Shown: positions 48,020 through 59,019, counted from the first letter of the stretch. The stretch: DNA of 64,000 nt from Takakia lepidozioides (GCA_030704615.1 CM060731.1:16428001-16492000), one strand, 5' to 3'. Notes: a model not told the origin generated them from the sequence alone. Numbers and translations: made by a program.

Positions 48020-48980
48020 TGTCGAGCGGCTTTTACTCACCCATCCCTTCGTTATCCGAGGCGGAAACTCCAAGATAGAAGAGTTGGATATCTCTAAGCA
48101 CTCAGCCCGCTCAGAACAATCAGTCATGACCTGCAGCTAGTGAATCTTGGTTGTGCTTCCTATTTGTATTCCTTCCTGCCTTCATGTTATCAATTTACCT
48201 TACCGTGTATACTGAAGCATTAGATTGCTTCAGTATCTACTAAGTTCCAATTAATCATGCATTCATTCCACATTCTCTCGTGTCTCTCTACACAGTATGT
48301 TTGTATCGATTCAGTATCGGATTAAGATTAATCATGTATCATGCCTATGCCATGGTGTCTCTATTCTACCCTACTGTATAATTTTACAGCTTGCAATGAA
48401 CTAAGCCTCATTCAAGTCATCATCTCCTCTTCACTGTTTCCGCTCTCCGTTACATCTCCTCATCTCCTAAACAAGTCGCCCTCCTCCAGAAGTGATCCCC
48501 TTCATGTTGCCGCTCTGCCTAATCTACCCGCAAGCTGTTCTAACCACCTAACTAACTAACCGTCACCCCTGAAGTAACATGTTCCCTCTGCAGATGTTGT
48601 TCCCACACAGTCGTTCCCTGTTAATGATAACTGTTCCCCATGTACTGTGACAGGCTGTGTCAAGCTGTGCCGAGCTGTGACTGGCTGTGTAAAGTTGTGT
48701 CGGGTTGTGTGAAGCTGTGTCGGGCTGTGACTGGCTGTGCAAAGTTGTGTCGGGTTGTGTGAAGTTGTGTCGGGCTGTGACTGGCTGTGCGAAGCTGTGT
48801 CGGGCTGTGTCTGGCTGTGATAGACTGTGACGGGCTGTGTAAAGTTGTGTCGGGCTGTGTAACCCCCCTAAAGCCTGCTCCTGCCACCCCTAAGGCTCCT
48901 ATTGGTCTCAGTCTGCGTAAAAATTAAGGGTACCCCATAGAACCCATAAAAGCGTCTAAGTCCCAAGCAGCCCTCTAACA
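48020..48980. mobile_element. solo LTR of another retrotransposon, with 5-bp target duplication
   Basis: 961 bp beginning TGTCGAGC and ending CTCTAACA (TG...CA with a TGT/ACA inverted repeat). It is flanked by GGAAC at 48015-48019 and 48981-48985. The RT/RNase H coding sequence resumes exactly after the second GGAAC, and copy A has the empty site with one GGAACT. It contains no coding sequence and carries a minisatellite at about 48650-48865. Its parental element is not otherwise seen in the window. Confidence 0.92.
48651..48866. repeat. GTGT-rich minisatellite inside the solo LTR
   Basis: Variable 10-12 bp units of the type GGCTGTGACT and AAGTTGTGTCG repeat about twenty times (for example GTGTCGGGCTGTGACTGGCT). 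The units form longer higher-order blocks of about 60 bp around 48675-48800. Confidence 0.85.
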
Positions 48981-48985
48981 GGAAC

Positions 48986-49962
48986 TCAAGGTTCGATTGA
49001 CTTCTGCGCCTATTCTGAGGCAGCCTATTCGGGGGCGGTCTTTCCAGCTACATACGGATTGGAGTATGTTGGGGATTGGAGCAGTGCTCACACAGGTGGA
49101 TGATGAGGGAAGAGAGTTTGTAGTGGCATATGCTAGCCGCTCGAATAATGATGCCGAGGCGAAGTATAGTTCCTATGAAGGGGAGTGTCTAGTTGCAGTA
49201 TGGGCAGTGGCACATTTTAGATGCTACCTCTATGACAATCTCTTCACCCTTGTCACGGATCACCAACCATTGAAGTGGTTGATGGAGTCAGACAAGCTTA
49301 CAGGGAAGCTTGCACGGGGTGCTAAGGATATACATGAAGATGCAGCAGTGTTGGCCTACCTTTGTACTAGAGAGACAGCAGCCAGTGTGACTACTAAGGA
49401 GAGAGATCGGATCCTACAACGAGCCAAGAGGTTCAAGTGGGAGGGGACTCACCTACTCCGAGTATGGGAGGATGGACGAGTGAGGATTGTGCCTCACCCA
49501 ACACAACGAGTGCGATTGGTATGCCATGCCCATGAGGAGTTGGGACATTTTGGGGTGCGGCGCACTCATAGTTTGCTGCAAGGACAGTATTGGTGGCGGG
49601 GCATGCACATGGATGTGCAACAGTTAGTGGCAAGATGCATGGTGTGTGATAGAGTGCGGGCTTCTTTCAATGCCCCTACTCCACAATTGCATCCTTTACC
49701 CATTATGGGTTTGGGCTATCGTTGGAGTCTTGACTTCGTAGGCCCATTGTCACTAACTATTCGCCATAACAAGTATGTGCTGGTGATGGTGGAATATTTC
49801 TCCAAATGGATTGAACTGGTGGCATTGCCTGACAAAGCAAGTGAGGGGGCTGCATATGCATTCTTAGATCAAGTGCTTAGCCAATTTGGTGCTCCAGCCG
49901 AGGTACTCACGGACCAGGGGAGAGAGTTCTTGGGGGAGTTTCAGGCTTTGTGTGAGCCCAAC
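48986..49962 (+). pseudogene. RNase H and integrase, copy B
   Basis: RNase H has LHTDWSMLGIGAVLTQ, YASRSNNDAEAKYSSYEGE and VTDHQPLKWLMESDKLTGKL. A deletion at about 49316 joins it to the spacer AKDIHEDAAVLAYL and then integrase. The H2C2 zinc motif is HAHEELGHFGVRRTH with CMVCDRVRA. The core has SLDFVGPLSLT (Asp), FSKWIELVALP and TDQGREFLGEFQALC (Asp). The domain is cut at about 49958 by a deletion of some 370 bp that removes the catalytic Glu and the GRKPDLP region seen in copy A. Confidence 0.92.
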
Positions 49963-50408
49963 ACCGAAACACATTGGGGTACGCCACTATACGTGGAGGA
50001 GGAAATCGGCCAAGTGTTCGGCGTTTCCATCCTGGGGACTATGTGTATCTGTAGCAGACAGCGCCTGCAATCTTGGATGTCACAGCAAGTCGTGTGATTC
50101 TAAGGGTCCGGGAGGTGTTGCCTTCAGGAGTGTTGATTCTGGAGGGTCGAGATGGCATGGTATGGAAGGACCATGTGCGCAATTGTGCACCATGTCACCT
50201 TCCACATGTGGATGGGATGATAGATCCCAACCTTGCAATGGTACCTGCAGGGTTGCGTTGCATGCTATGTGGGCATGCTGGTGGTGCCACGACCATGTTG
50301 GTGTGTGACAAATGCTCAAGGGGGTGGCACATGGGATGCTTGACACCGCCACTTGAGGAGCTTCCTAGTGGAGAATGGTTGTGTCAACGATGCCTTGGAC
50401 AGAGGTAG
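49963..50408 (+). pseudogene. pol C-terminal tail with PHD finger, copy B
   Basis: After the integrase deletion the frame shifts; the tail is read from about 50073. It has ASRVILRVREVLPSGVLILE and HLPHVDGMIDPNLAM, then a complete PHD finger at 50256-50402: CMLCGHAGGATTMLVCDKC, RGWHMGCLTPPLEELPSGEW and LCQRC, with ligands C-x2-C, C-x2-C, H-x2-C, C-x2-C. PHD fingers bind histone H3 tails, so this may replace the chromodomain of related elements in guiding integration. The coding sequence ends at TAG 50406, about 250 bp before the polypurine tract. Confidence 0.88.
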
Positions 50409-50654
50409 TGGGGCATGACAGTGGCGAGGTTGACAAGTGATCCAAGGTCTAGCTAACGGGAGTTCAATACCATGGACACCCAATTGAAGCCATGGATTGC
50501 AGGAAGACGAGTAACGATGGGGCTACTTTTGCACCCGGCCTCTTGATCTATTGCCTTCAGATACTGGGACTTGGGCAATTGATGACCAAGCGATGTTCTT
50601 ATTGGGATGGATACTTGTCAGCTATCCGGTGTTAGAGGGACCTAATCCCCAACT

Positions 50655-50665
50655 AGGGGGGCGAT
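50655..50665 (+). other. polypurine tract, copy B
   Basis: AGGGGGGCGAT directly before the TGTGG LTR start; identical to the tract of copy A. Confidence 0.7.
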
Positions 50666-51261
50666 TGTGGTATAGCTTTCTAGGATTGTGTGCTTAGATT
50701 GTGTGGTGGACAGCGATGTATGTTGTGGCACGATGCTTAGGTGCACGACAGCTGTCATGGTTTTAGTCATGGTTATCTAGAATTACCTACTTCTAGTTAA
50801 CTAGGACATTTTAGATATTTATATTTATATTTTGTGTGTTGGGACTTCATTTGGTCTCATATGCCAAGTAAGGTGTCGAGCCTCACTTGAGACATGGAGA
50901 TAGGTTTTCCCCTTGTGAGTGTTGAGGAGGCTCATCTTCTTGTAGTTGAGCCTCCATGAGCTTCTCTCACCCTCCATAGCTCTAGGTATTGAGAGGGAGT
51001 GTGTTGAGGGCTTTGTAGGGTGGATTCCTTTAGCAAAGGTGCCATTGGCTTGACTTAGTTTATGTGATAGAGTGGATTTCACTTGGAAGGACTAGGGCTT
51101 GTTCTTCATGTGATTGCTTCATGCTTTGAGAGCTTTCATTGTCTTCTACTTCTCTCATTTCTCATCTCTTATCCATTGTGGTATAGCTTTCTAGGATTGT
51201 GTGCTTAGATTGTGTGGTGGACAGCGATGTATGTTGTGGCACGATGCTTAGGTGCACGATA
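50666..51261 (+). repeat. 3' LTR of copy B plus a partial second LTR
   Basis: The LTR runs from TGTGGTATAG at 50666 to TTATCCA at 51175 (510 bp). After one T the first 84 bp of the LTR begin again at 51177 and stop at about 51260, where a T-tract starts. The two 84-bp segments are identical to each other but differ from copy A at several positions. The LTR is about 55 bp longer than that of copy A because of an insert of about 50 bp near its 3' end. Confidence 0.65.
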
Positions 51262-52050
51262 CCTTTTTTTTTTTTTTTTTTTTTTTTTCCGTTGTTGCTC
51301 ACAAAAATAAACAAACCAAAAGGGAGAGAGGGTGCAGAAAAAATTAAAAAGATTGTACTCATAAGACGTTGTTTGCCGTAGCCTTGTGGCCATTGACCCC
51401 GCGCCCAGTTTGAGCGGAAACAAAAGGGACAGAACCTGCCTTTGTCAGGGGCTGACGTTGGTAGTAAGACTTATTAATCTGGGTTTTCCAGATATCCTCT
51501 AGAAATCCCTTCACACAAGCATCAATCTGCTGTGTGTGGTTTGCCCAATAACTAGGCCTCGGGAGGGCCTGGGCTTTTGGCTCAGCCTTGAAACTTTCAA
51601 AGTTGGTAAACAGAGGTATAGGCACAATTCCCTTGATAGATTTGAAAAGAGCATCTCTTTGGTGAGAGAACCCCGGACAATGTATCAGAAAATGAGTACT
51701 GTCTTCAGATTGCCCACACAACGGGCAATTGCACTCTCCCTTTGCTCTCTGCTTCTGTTTGTTGTTCAAAGGTAGGCTTCCTGCCCTGAGTTTAAATTTC
51801 AGTCTAGTGCCGAGAGTGGGTAGACCCTTGAGGTCACCCAAGATGTCCTCCCCCATGTCACTGACTATAAACAAGTTCAGGGAAGTTTTTTGCCTAACTT
51901 CATTTTCATCAGACAATCTCATGGCAACAGACATGGCTTGGGACACTACAGCCTCTAAGTCAGATTTATCAACCCATATTGCAGATCCGTACTCCAAGGC
52001 AGGTCTAATAATGCGACAAAGCATGGTTTTCTTAACCTCAGAGTTGACCC
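51262..52050 (-). mobile_element. 3' fragment of a LINE with poly(A)
   Basis: The minus strand encodes the C-terminal region of a LINE ORF2 (52024-51359), with IRPALEYGSAIWVDKSDLEA, VVSQAMSVAMRL, a CCHC zinc motif CNCPLCGQSEDSTHFLIHC and HQRDALFKSI. It ends near 51359, followed by a 3' UTR and a poly(A) tail seen as a T-tract at about 51265-51289. It abuts the truncated second LTR of copy B, as expected for an insertion by target-primed reverse transcription. The upstream RT is absent, so it is 5' truncated. A relative occurs at 59385-59500. Confidence 0.88.
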
Positions 52051-53544
52051 CTCTGCAGAAAAAGTTAAAAAGAGAGAGGGAGAGGGAAGATATTCATGTC
52101 ATGTCAAGACATGGACAAGACCCTACTAGGGTCAATGTCAATTAAAGACATAAACAGCCCATGACAGGGCACCATTTAACACTTCCAGTCTTGTCATAGC
52201 ACACCAAGTGACGACACCCGTTCGGTCATGATAAAACGGGGTGGGAGGGTGGGGTATATTCATAATCAGATTTTTGTCATGTACTCAAGTGACCCTCTTG
52301 CACAATATAAGTCAGATTGCAGCCTCAGATTATATCATCCATAGTTATCCATAAGATATGCATCATGCAAGATATCTTGGGCATATAAGAACTTCTTGCC
52401 ACATTACAGATCCAAGATATGTATACACAGGTACCTTGAAGTGATCCAAGACCAGCATTATGCAAGGTAGGTAAGAACAGCCTGCCCTACAACACATTCA
52501 GGGAATGTACAGTACACAGGCAACTAGAAGGACCAGTCTGCATTTCGGGCATGCCACCAAGTAAACTTCTTGGGCATGGCAAACCATATTGCAGCTTCAC
52601 ATTTGGCCAAATGTAAGTATCCCAAGGCGTGCATCATGCAAGGCCTTTTGGGTAGGTAAGAACAGCCTATTTTTGTACAGATTCAGGACCTGTGTACACA
52701 TGAATCTTGTTGGACCAGCCTGCAGTTAATCAGACTCCAAACATGCAACCAAGTGATCACATTGGGCATGACAAGACTGACTGCAACTTCATTCTTCATC
52801 ATGTACAGTTGCCCCAAGATATGCATCAAGTAAGGTATTTTGGCATGGAAGAAAGGCCTGCCCTGTCACAACATCCAGATATGGACACACATACAATTTG
52901 AGTGCCCAAGATCAAGCCCACTTGGCCATGATAAATCATACAATGCAGGTAGTTGTTCAGATGGCAAAATAAGGTAACTAATCACTGGCCAGAGTCCTTT
53001 AGAGCTTACTATCACTGGTTCCCAGGAGGCTAATGCCATGTTTTGCAAATAGAACCTCATTATGCTCCATTCCACATCAAATCCAGGTCTGAAAACGGCC
53101 TGTCATTGCCTTATCAGGCTGTCTTCTTTAAAAAAAACAGGCCTCCTCTTCCTTAGAGCCTAACAGCCACTGATGTCTTTACCCTTACACCATCAATCCT
53201 CTTTTAAGGCCAAAAATGTACCTAGTCTAAAAATCCACAGGCAAAGCTGTCAAAGATTCAAGACAGGGTAAGATTCACATGTTGTGCTGCAAGAGACAGG
53301 GCTGTCAGGCCGAAATGCTCCATCAACCGCAGCAAAAGATAAGTCAAAAGCAAGCATCATCATGTCAAACCGGGAGCAGGCGAGCTGAAATCGGGGCTGC
53401 GGGCAGCAGCAGTATGTTCATTTTGCTCACATCCTTATCTGCAGGCTCAAGAGAATTCAAAGCAAGTAGGGATCCTCACCTGGTCCCATCACAAGCCCCC
53501 ACAGAAACCAATGGGTTAGTGAGGATTGTGGAACCCCAGGTGAA

Positions 53545-53944
53545 TCACAGACCCCTACACTTGTCATCGATGTCAACTAAGAACCTCAAAAACAAGAGAG
53601 AAAGACATGAAGTAAAAGGAACCCTAATCACCAAAAGCACCTTGAGCGATTGGGGAAGGTAACTGTGCGCCATCGCCATCGCCACCAGCAAGCCACCTCC
53701 AGCACAGCTAAGGAGAAGCGAAGCATACAAATGCTAGGTTTAAGAAGGGAGAGAGGGAGATATACTTCCCCACATAAGCGCCGCTGCGAAACATAAAAGC
53801 CAGAGGAGTGAAAGAGACGATGCCATCACAGCGGGGTCTCCCGCCTATGAGAAGAGACAAGACGCCGCCATTGCGCATCCCCAGGAGCTCGTCCGGCATG
53901 GGCACGAAGCAGCAGACAGGGTAGCAGCAGAGCTCAGACGCCAT
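53545..53944 (-). CDS. short unknown protein fragments in repeat copy 1
   Basis: Two overlapping minus-strand frames: 53944-53708, starting MASELCCYPVCCFVPMPDEL and containing MFRSGAYVGKYISLSPFLN, and 53730-53545, with GGGLLVAMAMAHSYLPQSLK. Both are conserved in repeat copy 2 with only a few changes. The first has a hydrophobic, Cys-rich N-terminus that could be a first exon of a membrane or secreted protein captured by the repeat. No family is recognised. Confidence 0.3.
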
Positions 53945-54544
53945 AACTCTCAGCCCGCGACCTCAGAAGCACGAGGAGTGTAGCTGACGGCGGGAGAGAC
54001 ACCCTAGGACAAAGCCCGATTTTTCATCCGCGGAGGATGAATAATCAACACCCTTTATCTCGAAAACCCGATGGATGTCATCCGTTAGCTAGGTTTAAAC
54101 AGTAGATTATAGGGTAGGGGTTAGGGTTTCACCCTGACAGGTAATTCATCATCCCCTAAGACAAGCCTCATCCAGTATGGAAAAAAAGGCATAAAGGAGG
54201 AATATAACGAATTCAAATCCTGGTATTTTTCATCCGGCATGGATGGAAAAATTATAGATAGGATGCCAGTGTCACAACCCCTACAGAGGTAATTCCTCAC
54301 TCTCTGGTGACTCATTTGGTATAGATGAAAGTCAATAAAAGAGGAATGAAAAATTATAGACCTTTTTTAGAGGTTTTTTAGTGTTCACCCAGGTAATTCT
54401 TCCGGTATGGACAAAAAAACTTTATAGGGCGTGTGAAAACACTGTTTAGAGTCCATCTGGTATAGATGGAAAAACATGGAAAAGAACACTGATGCAACCG
54501 GCCAATTCCGAGGAGGGAGATAGAGGGAGAGAGGGGGCAACAAA

Positions 54545-54715
54545 GAAAAAACAAAAAGGTGGGGGGGGGGGGCTTGACTGAGCAGCTGCTACTCAGACAC
54601 TCCCCCCCTCCCCAACTTCCTCTTTTTCTTTTTGTTTCCTAATCTCTCCCTCTAACTCCCTCTCTCTTTCCCTCTCTCTCCCTCTCTCCCTCTCCCTCTA
54701 TAACTCTTTGGATTT
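54545..54715. repeat. G-tract hairpin and CT microsatellite, repeat copy 1
   Basis: A run of about 13 G (54563-54574) followed by GAGCAGCTGCT and then a C-rich run can fold into a hairpin. A (CTCTCC)n-like microsatellite follows to about 54710. Copy 2 has the matching structure at 59020-59215. Confidence 0.75.
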
Positions 54716-56280
54716 CATCTGGCCTTAACCTTTTGAGGTTATTTAGTTTTTGATCCCAACCTTTTTCATCCAAATCTGGATGATATTATTATAGGATGAT
54801 GAAACTTAATGTACAGAAAGCTTGGTTTACCATCTATTTCTTTCATCTAAACTGGATGAACTACATGAATAATGGTTACCTATTTTAAAATCCAAGAGAT
54901 AATAAAACTACCATCATAAATGATGGCAGTTATTAAACCTAAGCCTATACCATAACCCTAAAAGATACCTTTTTATTGGATGTTATCCATTGACAAAGTG
55001 CTTCTCTTGATAAAATGTGATTTTCATCCACCCTGGATGAGAAATCGGGAAGTTATGCCCTAAGCACGCCAACACATTTCACAGCACTGAACTCGTGCTT
55101 CAGTGAACCTTGATGATGCGCCGCGTAAACCTGCTCCCTGCTGCTACATGGTACTCGTGATGGCTGGCTCTTGGGATGCGCATTGGCGGTTAGGCAAATT
55201 CATCTCTGGCAGACGACAAAGCGATGATCGCTTTGCTCAGAAACTCATGGTTCTTTATTTTGCAGCGGCGCTTTTACTCCTCGTTGGGAAGTACTCTATC
55301 CCTATTTACATGTTGCTCTCTTTTTGTATGAGCCATTCTATATCTGTGAACGCTTCTACTTTGATTGCGTTCTGTTGGAGACGATCTGTTGGACGCCATG
55401 GCGCAGGGCATACCACAAACACTCAAGGTTTTTTGAGTTTACCATTGCTTGAATTGTGATCTGTACATGCTTTAGAATTCAACACTGACATGGATAGCAA
55501 CTGTGAAGACCTGCCACTCACCTGCTGCATCCTCACTAACACACATCGCTATGTGGTGGTTTTTGGGACGGGCACAGGTGAGGGTCTTCACTTGTCTTGA
55601 TTTCTTGAAGCTTGCAACTCCTGTTCTTGCAAATGTGGATTCTGCTGCTGCCTAAGCTGCTGATGCCATTTGCTGTTTCAAACTGCCACCATGCCGCTTC
55701 AGACCTGCTCCAAGATGGCTCCAATGAGGATCTGTTTCTCTCCTTACCCCTGTTTCTGGTTTTTTACAACCACATTTGCATGTGTAGGAGTTAAGCAATG
55801 AAGGGTATAAGGGTAGAAAATAGCAGTTATTACTCTGACTGCTTTGATACTTGGCTCTGAAATGAAACTTCTTGGTATGACTCTGATGGATCAAAAGGAT
55901 AGGCTTTGATAGATAACACACATTCTTCAAGGCCCTCATATCATTTTGGTTTCATGGCTTGATAACAAACAGGGGTTTCTGAGCTGCTCTTTCACCTTGG
56001 CAGAGCTATTAAAATACCATTCCAGGCCTATACCTGCTTAAGGGGGCTCAACCCTGTTGTTTCTTCTTCCTTTTTAAGAATCTTGCTTGTATCTTGGTTC
56101 TAAAACATCAACTTCAAACCAAACCTGCAATCTGGTTTTTGAAATGAGTTTGAAATGAATTTTTGAGATGATGGTGCAAACTACGGTGCTTTCATGATAT
56201 GACTGACCTGGAATCCCACCCTCCCACCCTGTTTTTTCAGAGACCCTGAAATGTAATGGGGTATTCAAATGAGATTGTAA
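54716..56280. other. spacer between long repeats, hairpin-rich, no confident gene
   Basis: The left part continues the CATCC...GGATG hairpins (54766, 54844, 55023). A 118-codon open frame at 55103-55459 has one hydrophobic stretch (LMVLYFAAALLLLVGKY) but no recognised family. A second short frame on the minus strand (55939-55652) overlaps others and is not convincing. Confidence 0.4.
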
Positions 56281-56292
56281 ACATGAAAGGGA

Positions 56293-56580
56293 ATGTTAGA
56301 TGGTGCCCTGTAAAGGGCTGTTTTGTCTTTCAATGACAATGACCTTAGCGGTCTTGTCCATGTCTTGACATGACATGTATATCTTCCCTCTCTTTCGTGC
56401 TGCTCACCAAAAAAAAAACCCACAGAGGGAAAGAGGGGGTAGAAAAAGTTAATAAGAGAGAGAGAGAGAGAGAGAGAGTGGGAAAATATTCATGTCATGT
56501 TAAGACATGGACAAGACCAACTAGGGTCATTGTCAATTAAAGACATAAACAGCCCATGACAGGGCACCATCTAACATTTC
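56293..56580. repeat. inverted repeat of about 100 bp at the head of repeat copy 2
   Basis: The left arm (about 56293-56394) is the reverse complement of the right arm (about 56478-56580). Matching parts are AATGTTAGATGGTGCCCTGT with ACAGGGCACCATCTAACATT, and GTCCATGTCTTGACATGACA with TGTCATGTTAAGACATGGAC, with small gaps. The loop holds an A-tract and a (GA)n run. The right arm is the start of the 2.6-kb repeat, so the left arm is the start of an oppositely oriented truncated copy. Confidence 0.85.
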
Positions 56581-57819
56581 CAGTCTTGTCATAGCACACC
56601 AAGTGACTCCACCCATTCAATCATGATAAAATAGGGTGGGAGGGCGGGGTATGTTCATAATCAGATTCCTGTCATGTACCCAAGTGACCCTCTTGCACAA
56701 TATAAGTCAGATTGCAGCCTCAGATTACATCATCCATAGTTATCCATAGGATATGCACCATGCAAGATATCCTGGGCATATAAGAACTTCTTGCCACATT
56801 ACAGATCCAAGATATGTATACACAAGTACCTTGAGGTGATCCAAGACGAGCATTATGCAAGGTAGGTGAGAACAGCCTGCCCTACAACACATTCAGGGAA
56901 TGTTCACACATGCAACTGGAAGGACCAGCCTGCAATTAATTACACTTCGGGCATGCCACCAAGTAAACTTCTTGGGCATGGCAAGCCATATTGCAGCTGC
57001 ACATTTGGCCAAATATAAGCACCCCAAAGCGTGCATCGTGCAAGGCCTTCTGGGTAGGTAAGAACAGCCTGTCATTGTACAGATTCAGGACCTGTGTATA
57101 CAGGACTCTTGCTGGTCCAGCCTGCAGTAAATCAGACTCCAAACATGCAACCAAGTGATCACTTTGGGCAATTTGAGTGCCCAAGACCAAGCCCACTTAG
57201 CCAAGATAAATCATACAATGCAGGTGGCTGTTCATATGGCAAAATAAAGTAACTAATCACTGGCCAGAGTCCTTTAGAGCTTACCATCACTGTTACACAG
57301 AAGGCTAATGCCATGTTTTGCAAATAGAACCTCATTATGCCCCATTCCACATCAAATCCAGGTCTGAAAACGGCCTGTCATTGCCTTATCAGGCTGTCTT
57401 CTTTTACAAAAACCAAACCTCCTCATCCTTAGAGCCTAATAGCCACTGATGCCTTTACCCTTACACCATCAATCCTCTTTTAAGGCCAAAAAAAAGAGTA
57501 CGTAGTCTAAAAATCCACATGCAAAGCTGTCAAAGATTCAAGACAGGATAAGATTCACATGAGTGTTGCATGAGAGAAGGCTGCCAGGCCGAAATGCTCC
57601 ATCAACCGCAGCAAAAGATAAGTCAAAAGCAAGCATCATCATGTCAAACCGGGAGCAAGTGGGCCGAAATCAGGGCTGCAGGCAGCAGCAGTATGTTCAT
57701 TTTGCTCACATCCTTATCTGCAAGCTCAAGAGAATTCAAAGCAAGTAGGGATCCTCACCTGGTCCCATCACAAGCCCCCACAGAAACCAATGGGTTAGTG
57801 AGGATTGTAGAACCCCAAA

Positions 57820-58228
57820 TCACAGACCCCTACACTTGTCATCGATGTCAACTAAGAACCTCAAAAACAAGAGAAAAAGACATGAAGTAAAAGGAACCCT
57901 AATCACCAAAAGCACCTTGAGCGATTGGGGAAGGTAACTGTGCGCCATCGCCATCGCCACCAGCAAGCCACCTCCAGCACAACTAAGGAGAAGCGAAGCA
58001 TACAAATGCTAGGTTTAAGAAGGGAGAGAGGGAGATGTACTTCCCCACATAAGCGCCGCTGCGAAACATAAAAGCCAGAGGAGGGAAAGAGACGATGCCA
58101 TCACAGCAGGGTCTCCCGCATGTGAGAAGAGACAAGACGCCGCCATTGCGTATCCCCGGGAGCTCGTCCGGCATGGGCACGAAGCAGCAGACAGGGTAGC
58201 AGCAGAGCTCAGACGCCATAACTCTCAA
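57820..58228 (-). CDS. short unknown protein fragments in repeat copy 2
   Basis: Counterpart of 53545-53944, with the same two overlapping frames and near-identical sequence (MASELCCYPVCCFVPMPDEL is preserved). Conservation could reflect recent duplication only, so it does not prove coding function. Confidence 0.3.
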
Positions 58229-59019
58229 CCCGCGATCTCAGAAGCACGAGGAGTGTAGCTGACGGCGGGAGAGACATCCTAGGACAAAGCCGGATTTTTC
58301 ATCCGCGGAGGATGAATAATCAACACCCTTTATCTCAAAAACCCAACGGATGTCATCCATTAGCTAGGTTTAAACAGTAGATTATAAGGTAGGGGTTAGG
58401 GTTTCACTCCTTAATTAGCAATAATTAAGGGTAATTAAACAATTCTCCAGTGCCATCATAAGCTGCTTTTTTCATCCGGTTCAGATGAAAAAAGTAAATA
58501 GGTTCATTTATTTGGAGAAGGTCCATCAGCAGGATGAAAGAGCAGTACACATCATCCAAGGCAACGGTTTATCATCCTGACAGGTAATTCATCCTCCCCT
58601 AAGAGAAAGCCTCATCCAGTACAAGAGAAAGCCTCATCCAGTACGGAAAAAAATGCATAAAGGAGGAATAAAACGAATTCAAATCCTGGTATTTTTCATC
58701 CGGCATGGATGGAAAAATTATAGATATGATGCCAGTGTCACAACCCTTACGGAGGTAATTCCTTATTCTGTGGTGACTCATCTGGTATAGATGAAAGTCA
58801 ATAAAAGAGGAATGAAAATTTATATGCCCTTTGTAGAGGTATTTTAGTGTCCACCCACGTAATTCTTCCGGTATGGATAGAAAACCTTTATAAGGCGGGT
58901 GAAAACACTATTTAGAGTCCATCTGGTATAGATGGAAAAACATGAAAAGAACACTGATGCAACCGGCCAATTCCGAGGAGGGAGACAGAGGGAGAGAGGG
59001 GGCAACAAAGGAAAAAAAA

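Larger units (their letters stand above)
42744..51261 (+). mobile_element. Ty3/gypsy-like element with DNMT3-type methyltransferase and PHD finger, copy B
   Basis: This is the most complete copy in the window. Order: 5' leader, gag with two zinc knuckles, protease, C5 methyltransferase, linker, RT, RNase H, integrase, PHD finger, polypurine tract and LTR with a partial second LTR. A 5' LTR is not seen; the leader meets LINE sequence at about 42743. Coding runs in one frame from 43015 to about 45470 with three nonsense codons, then in a second frame to about 47490 with four. Three internal deletions relative to copy A remove the N-terminal RT, the RNase H-integrase spacer and the catalytic end of integrase. 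A foreign solo LTR (48020-48980) splits RT from RNase H. Confidence 0.92.
52070..54715. repeat. long direct repeat, copy 1
   Basis: About 2.65 kb that is repeated at 56455-59215 with high similarity through nearly its whole length. Shared landmarks are ATTCATGTCATGT (52090/56489), CAAGTGATCAC (52751/57149), CATCAACCGCAGCAAAAGA (53321/57600), GCCATCGCCATCGCCACC and TTTTTCATCCGCGGAGGATG (54029/58295). It ends in a G-rich/C-rich hairpin and a CT-rich microsatellite. It contains one short conserved ORF pair on the minus strand (53944-53545). It has no recognisable transposase. Compared with copy 2 it keeps about 140 bp at 52770-52895 but lacks about 150 bp present at 58410-58565. Confidence 0.85.

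Noticed and set aside
55103-55459. 118-codon ORF as a membrane protein gene
   Set aside because: Only one hydrophobic stretch, no family match, and it lies between long repeats in low-complexity sequence.
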